A stretch of DNA of 64,000 nucleotides from Lachnospiraceae bacterium. Lineage in GTDB: Bacteria; Bacillota; Clostridia; Lachnospirales; Lachnospiraceae. Positions 62,412 to 64,000 of the stretch are shown here, one piece after another (the stretch's first letter is position 1; every line of letters begins with the position of its first letter). The stretch covers positions 372,001 to 436,000 of the forward strand of contig FUZG01000001.1 of the NCBI GenBank assembly GCA_900168235.1. The letters run 5' to 3'. The position numbers were made by a program, and so were the translations under genes. Under the pieces are notes generated by a model. The model saw only the letters and a list, made by a program, of their open reading frames with translations. It had not been told where the DNA came from and searched no databases.

Positions 62412-63878
62412 CTAAAACTGGAAATAAATAAATGATTGATATGTATCAGTCATTGCATATGATATTGAAACTATAAGCAATACTGCATAAATCATCGGAG
62501 TAACTATAGACACTGCTAGTTCTCCGCCCCGATATTTCTCTATTTTTTCTTTTAAAACCTTAATTATAGGAAAGGCAAAAATCCAACCAACTATAAGTAA
62601 TGCCATACTCTGAAGAAAATAAAAATATGTTTTTGAATTCCAAATTATATTGGAATTTAAACCTAATAATGATTTTACATAATCTCCAAATGAAATTAAA
62701 TCTTCAGATCTAAATAAAAGCTGTCCAAAAATCAGTACTATAAAGAAATATATATGGGCCAAACCTTTCTGAACAATCGTTTCTGGTTGTTTTTTTATTT
62801 TCAGCCTTTTCCTTCTCTTTTTCATATAATCATCAACTACACGCTCTAATATTATAAAAATGCAGTAATAGACTCCGTAGAAAAGATAATTCCAACCTGC
62901 TCCATGCCAAACTCCTGCAAAAAGCCAAACACATATCAAAGACAGAATATTACATGTACCAATTGATATTTCTTTGTTTTGACATACCCTAAAAACAGGT
63001 ATATAAATATAGTTTTTAAGCCATGTTCCTAAAGAAACATGCCACCTAGTCCAATATTCAACAACACTCTTTGACAAAAAAGGATAGTTAAAATTCTCCG
63101 GGGTTCTAAATCCAAAAATTTGTCCGATTCCAATTGCAATATCCGTATACCCAGAAAAATCATAATACAATTGAATCAAATATCCTAATATTCCAATCCA
63201 TGCAAGAATTACAGTTCGCTCATTTCCATGCATATTAAAAATAATATCTACCGTAGTACCAATATTATTCGCAATAATTAATTTTTTTGCCCAGCCAATA
63301 ATAATCCTTTTAACGCCGTCTAAAAACAAGTCACCATCGAATTTTCTTTCATTTAATTGCGATGCAAAATCATTATATTTGCTGATTGGACCCATCGAAA
63401 TTTGAGGAAAGAAGCAAATATATAACGCCACATTTATAAAATTATATTGAACAGAGACTGTCTCCCAATAAACATCAAGACAAAAAGAAACTGTTCTGAA
63501 AGTAAAGAATGATATGCCTAATGGCTGAATAATATTAGGTATTGATAATTTCGAACCAGTTGCAAGACTGATGTTTTCCAACGTGAAAATAAAGTACTTA
63601 TAGTAAAAAAGCAATCCAAAATTCCATATCAGCATTATAAGCAGAAAAAAACGCCTAACAATCAAATATTCCCACTTCTTAGCAAGCAACAGTCCAAAAA
63701 CATAATTTACAAATATAGTCATAAGCAAAAGCCAAATCATTCTCGGTTCGCCTACTGCATAAAAAATCACAGACACAACCACAAGAAATATATTTTTTAG
63801 ATTGGATTTAATTACATAGTATGCCGCTACTGTCAATGGTAAAAATATAAAAATAAAGTTCAAAGATGTAAATGTCAT
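62412..63878 (-). CDS. MBOAT-family O-acyltransferase (AlgI/DltB-like)
   Basis: This ~488-residue protein with about 10-12 membrane helices has the MBOAT signature: NFNYPFLSKSVVEYWTRWH and the catalytic-His region LFAGVWHGAGWNYLFYG. The start MTFTSLNFIFIFLP is typical of the family. GGGA lies 5 nt before this ATG. The same frame stays open upstream through a GTG at 63944 and to the window edge (LIGLWASNVLNGVDIFG), so a longer or fused N-terminus cannot be excluded. It would take the acyl group from the ACP across the membrane for the DHHW protein. Confidence 0.88.
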   Translation of the reverse strand: MTFTSLNFIFIFLPLTVAAYYVIKSNLKNIFLVVVSVIFYAVGEPRMIWLLLMTIFVNYVFGLLLAKKWEYLIVRRFFLLIMLIWNFGLLFYYKYFIFTLENISLATGSKLSIPNIIQPLGISFFTFRTVSFCLDVYWETVSVQYNFINVALYICFFPQISMGPISKYNDFASQLNERKFDGDLFLDGVKRIIIGWAKKLIIANNIGTTVDIIFNMHGNERTVILAWIGILGYLIQLYYDFSGYTDIAIGIGQIFGFRTPENFNYPFLSKSVVEYWTRWHVSLGTWLKNYIYIPVFRVCQNKEISIGTCNILSLICVWLFAGVWHGAGWNYLFYGVYYCIFIILERVVDDYMKKRRKRLKIKKQPETIVQKGLAHIYFFIVLIFGQLLFRSEDLISFGDYVKSLLGLNSNIIWNSKTYFYFLQSMALLIVGWIFAFPIIKVLKEKIEKYRGGELAVSIVTPMIYAVLLIVSISYAMTDTYQSFIYFQF

Positions 63879-64000
63879 TGAAATCCCATAGGTTCTTTCT
63901 GATGCGACAAATATATTTCCAAATATATCTACACCATTTAACACGTTTGAAGCCCATAACCCAATTAAGGTAGTACTTAGTACTGAAGAAAAAATTAAGG

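Overview
The window looks like the chromosome of a Lachnospiraceae-type Clostridia bacterium. This is inferred from gene families and order (DUF4250 and DUF6142 proteins, a YvyF-like zinc-ribbon protein, anaerobic NrdD, NAD malic enzyme, very large MBG/InlB-repeat surface proteins, CotH proteins, many Rpn-type genes). AGGAGG ribosome sites and TTGACA/TATAAT promoters fit a low-to-middle GC Gram-positive. Nearly everything from 1 to 43.5 kb is on the minus strand.

Region 1-43.5 kb is mostly core genome. It holds an NhaC-type antiporter followed by a Crp-like protein, a PilZ protein, a CotH surface protein, tRNA-Trp, radA, clpC, a purE-purM-purN-purD operon that runs on into a zinc-ribbon protein and a glucosaminidase, an M29 peptidase with small membrane proteins and pyrE, nrdD-pyrF, a diguanylate cyclase with a TPR lipoprotein, prfA-prmC-DUF1385, rpmE, rho behind a long leader, a 2277-residue surface protein behind a structured leader, and malic enzyme-DUF4250-hypothetical-rarA. 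Two long imperfect palindromes lie between radA and tRNA-Trp. hflX (43.7-45.1 kb) is on the plus strand.

Region 45-56 kb is accessory and partly decaying. Two paralogous XRE regulators flank the fossil of a maltose operon, in which the malE start, malF end, malG start, glycosidase pieces and lacI end have been joined by serial deletions while the promoter and a cre-like site survive. Next comes a cluster of four intact PD-(D/E)XK genes of the Rpn type, two rpn remnants, and an AAA-ATPase/PD-(D/E)XK protein. All four intact Rpn-type genes carry a strong internal Shine-Dalgarno and an in-frame ATG-TGY start (M-C-E/K) that would make a separate C-terminal polypeptide. This matches the intragenic antitoxin arrangement reported for E. 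coli Rpn proteins. Three of the four also carry paired GAAC-N4-GTTC-like (LexA-type) boxes upstream. This is the most interesting system in the window.

Region 56-64 kb encodes surface functions. A second CotH protein is split from its signal peptide by a seven-G tract, so it is either phase-variable or a pseudogene. After it comes an acyl carrier protein, an FkbH-like protein, an AlgX/AlgJ-like (DHHW) protein and an MBOAT acyltransferase. Together these look like a pathway that loads a small acyl group, perhaps glyceryl, on a carrier protein and transfers it to an extracellular polymer.
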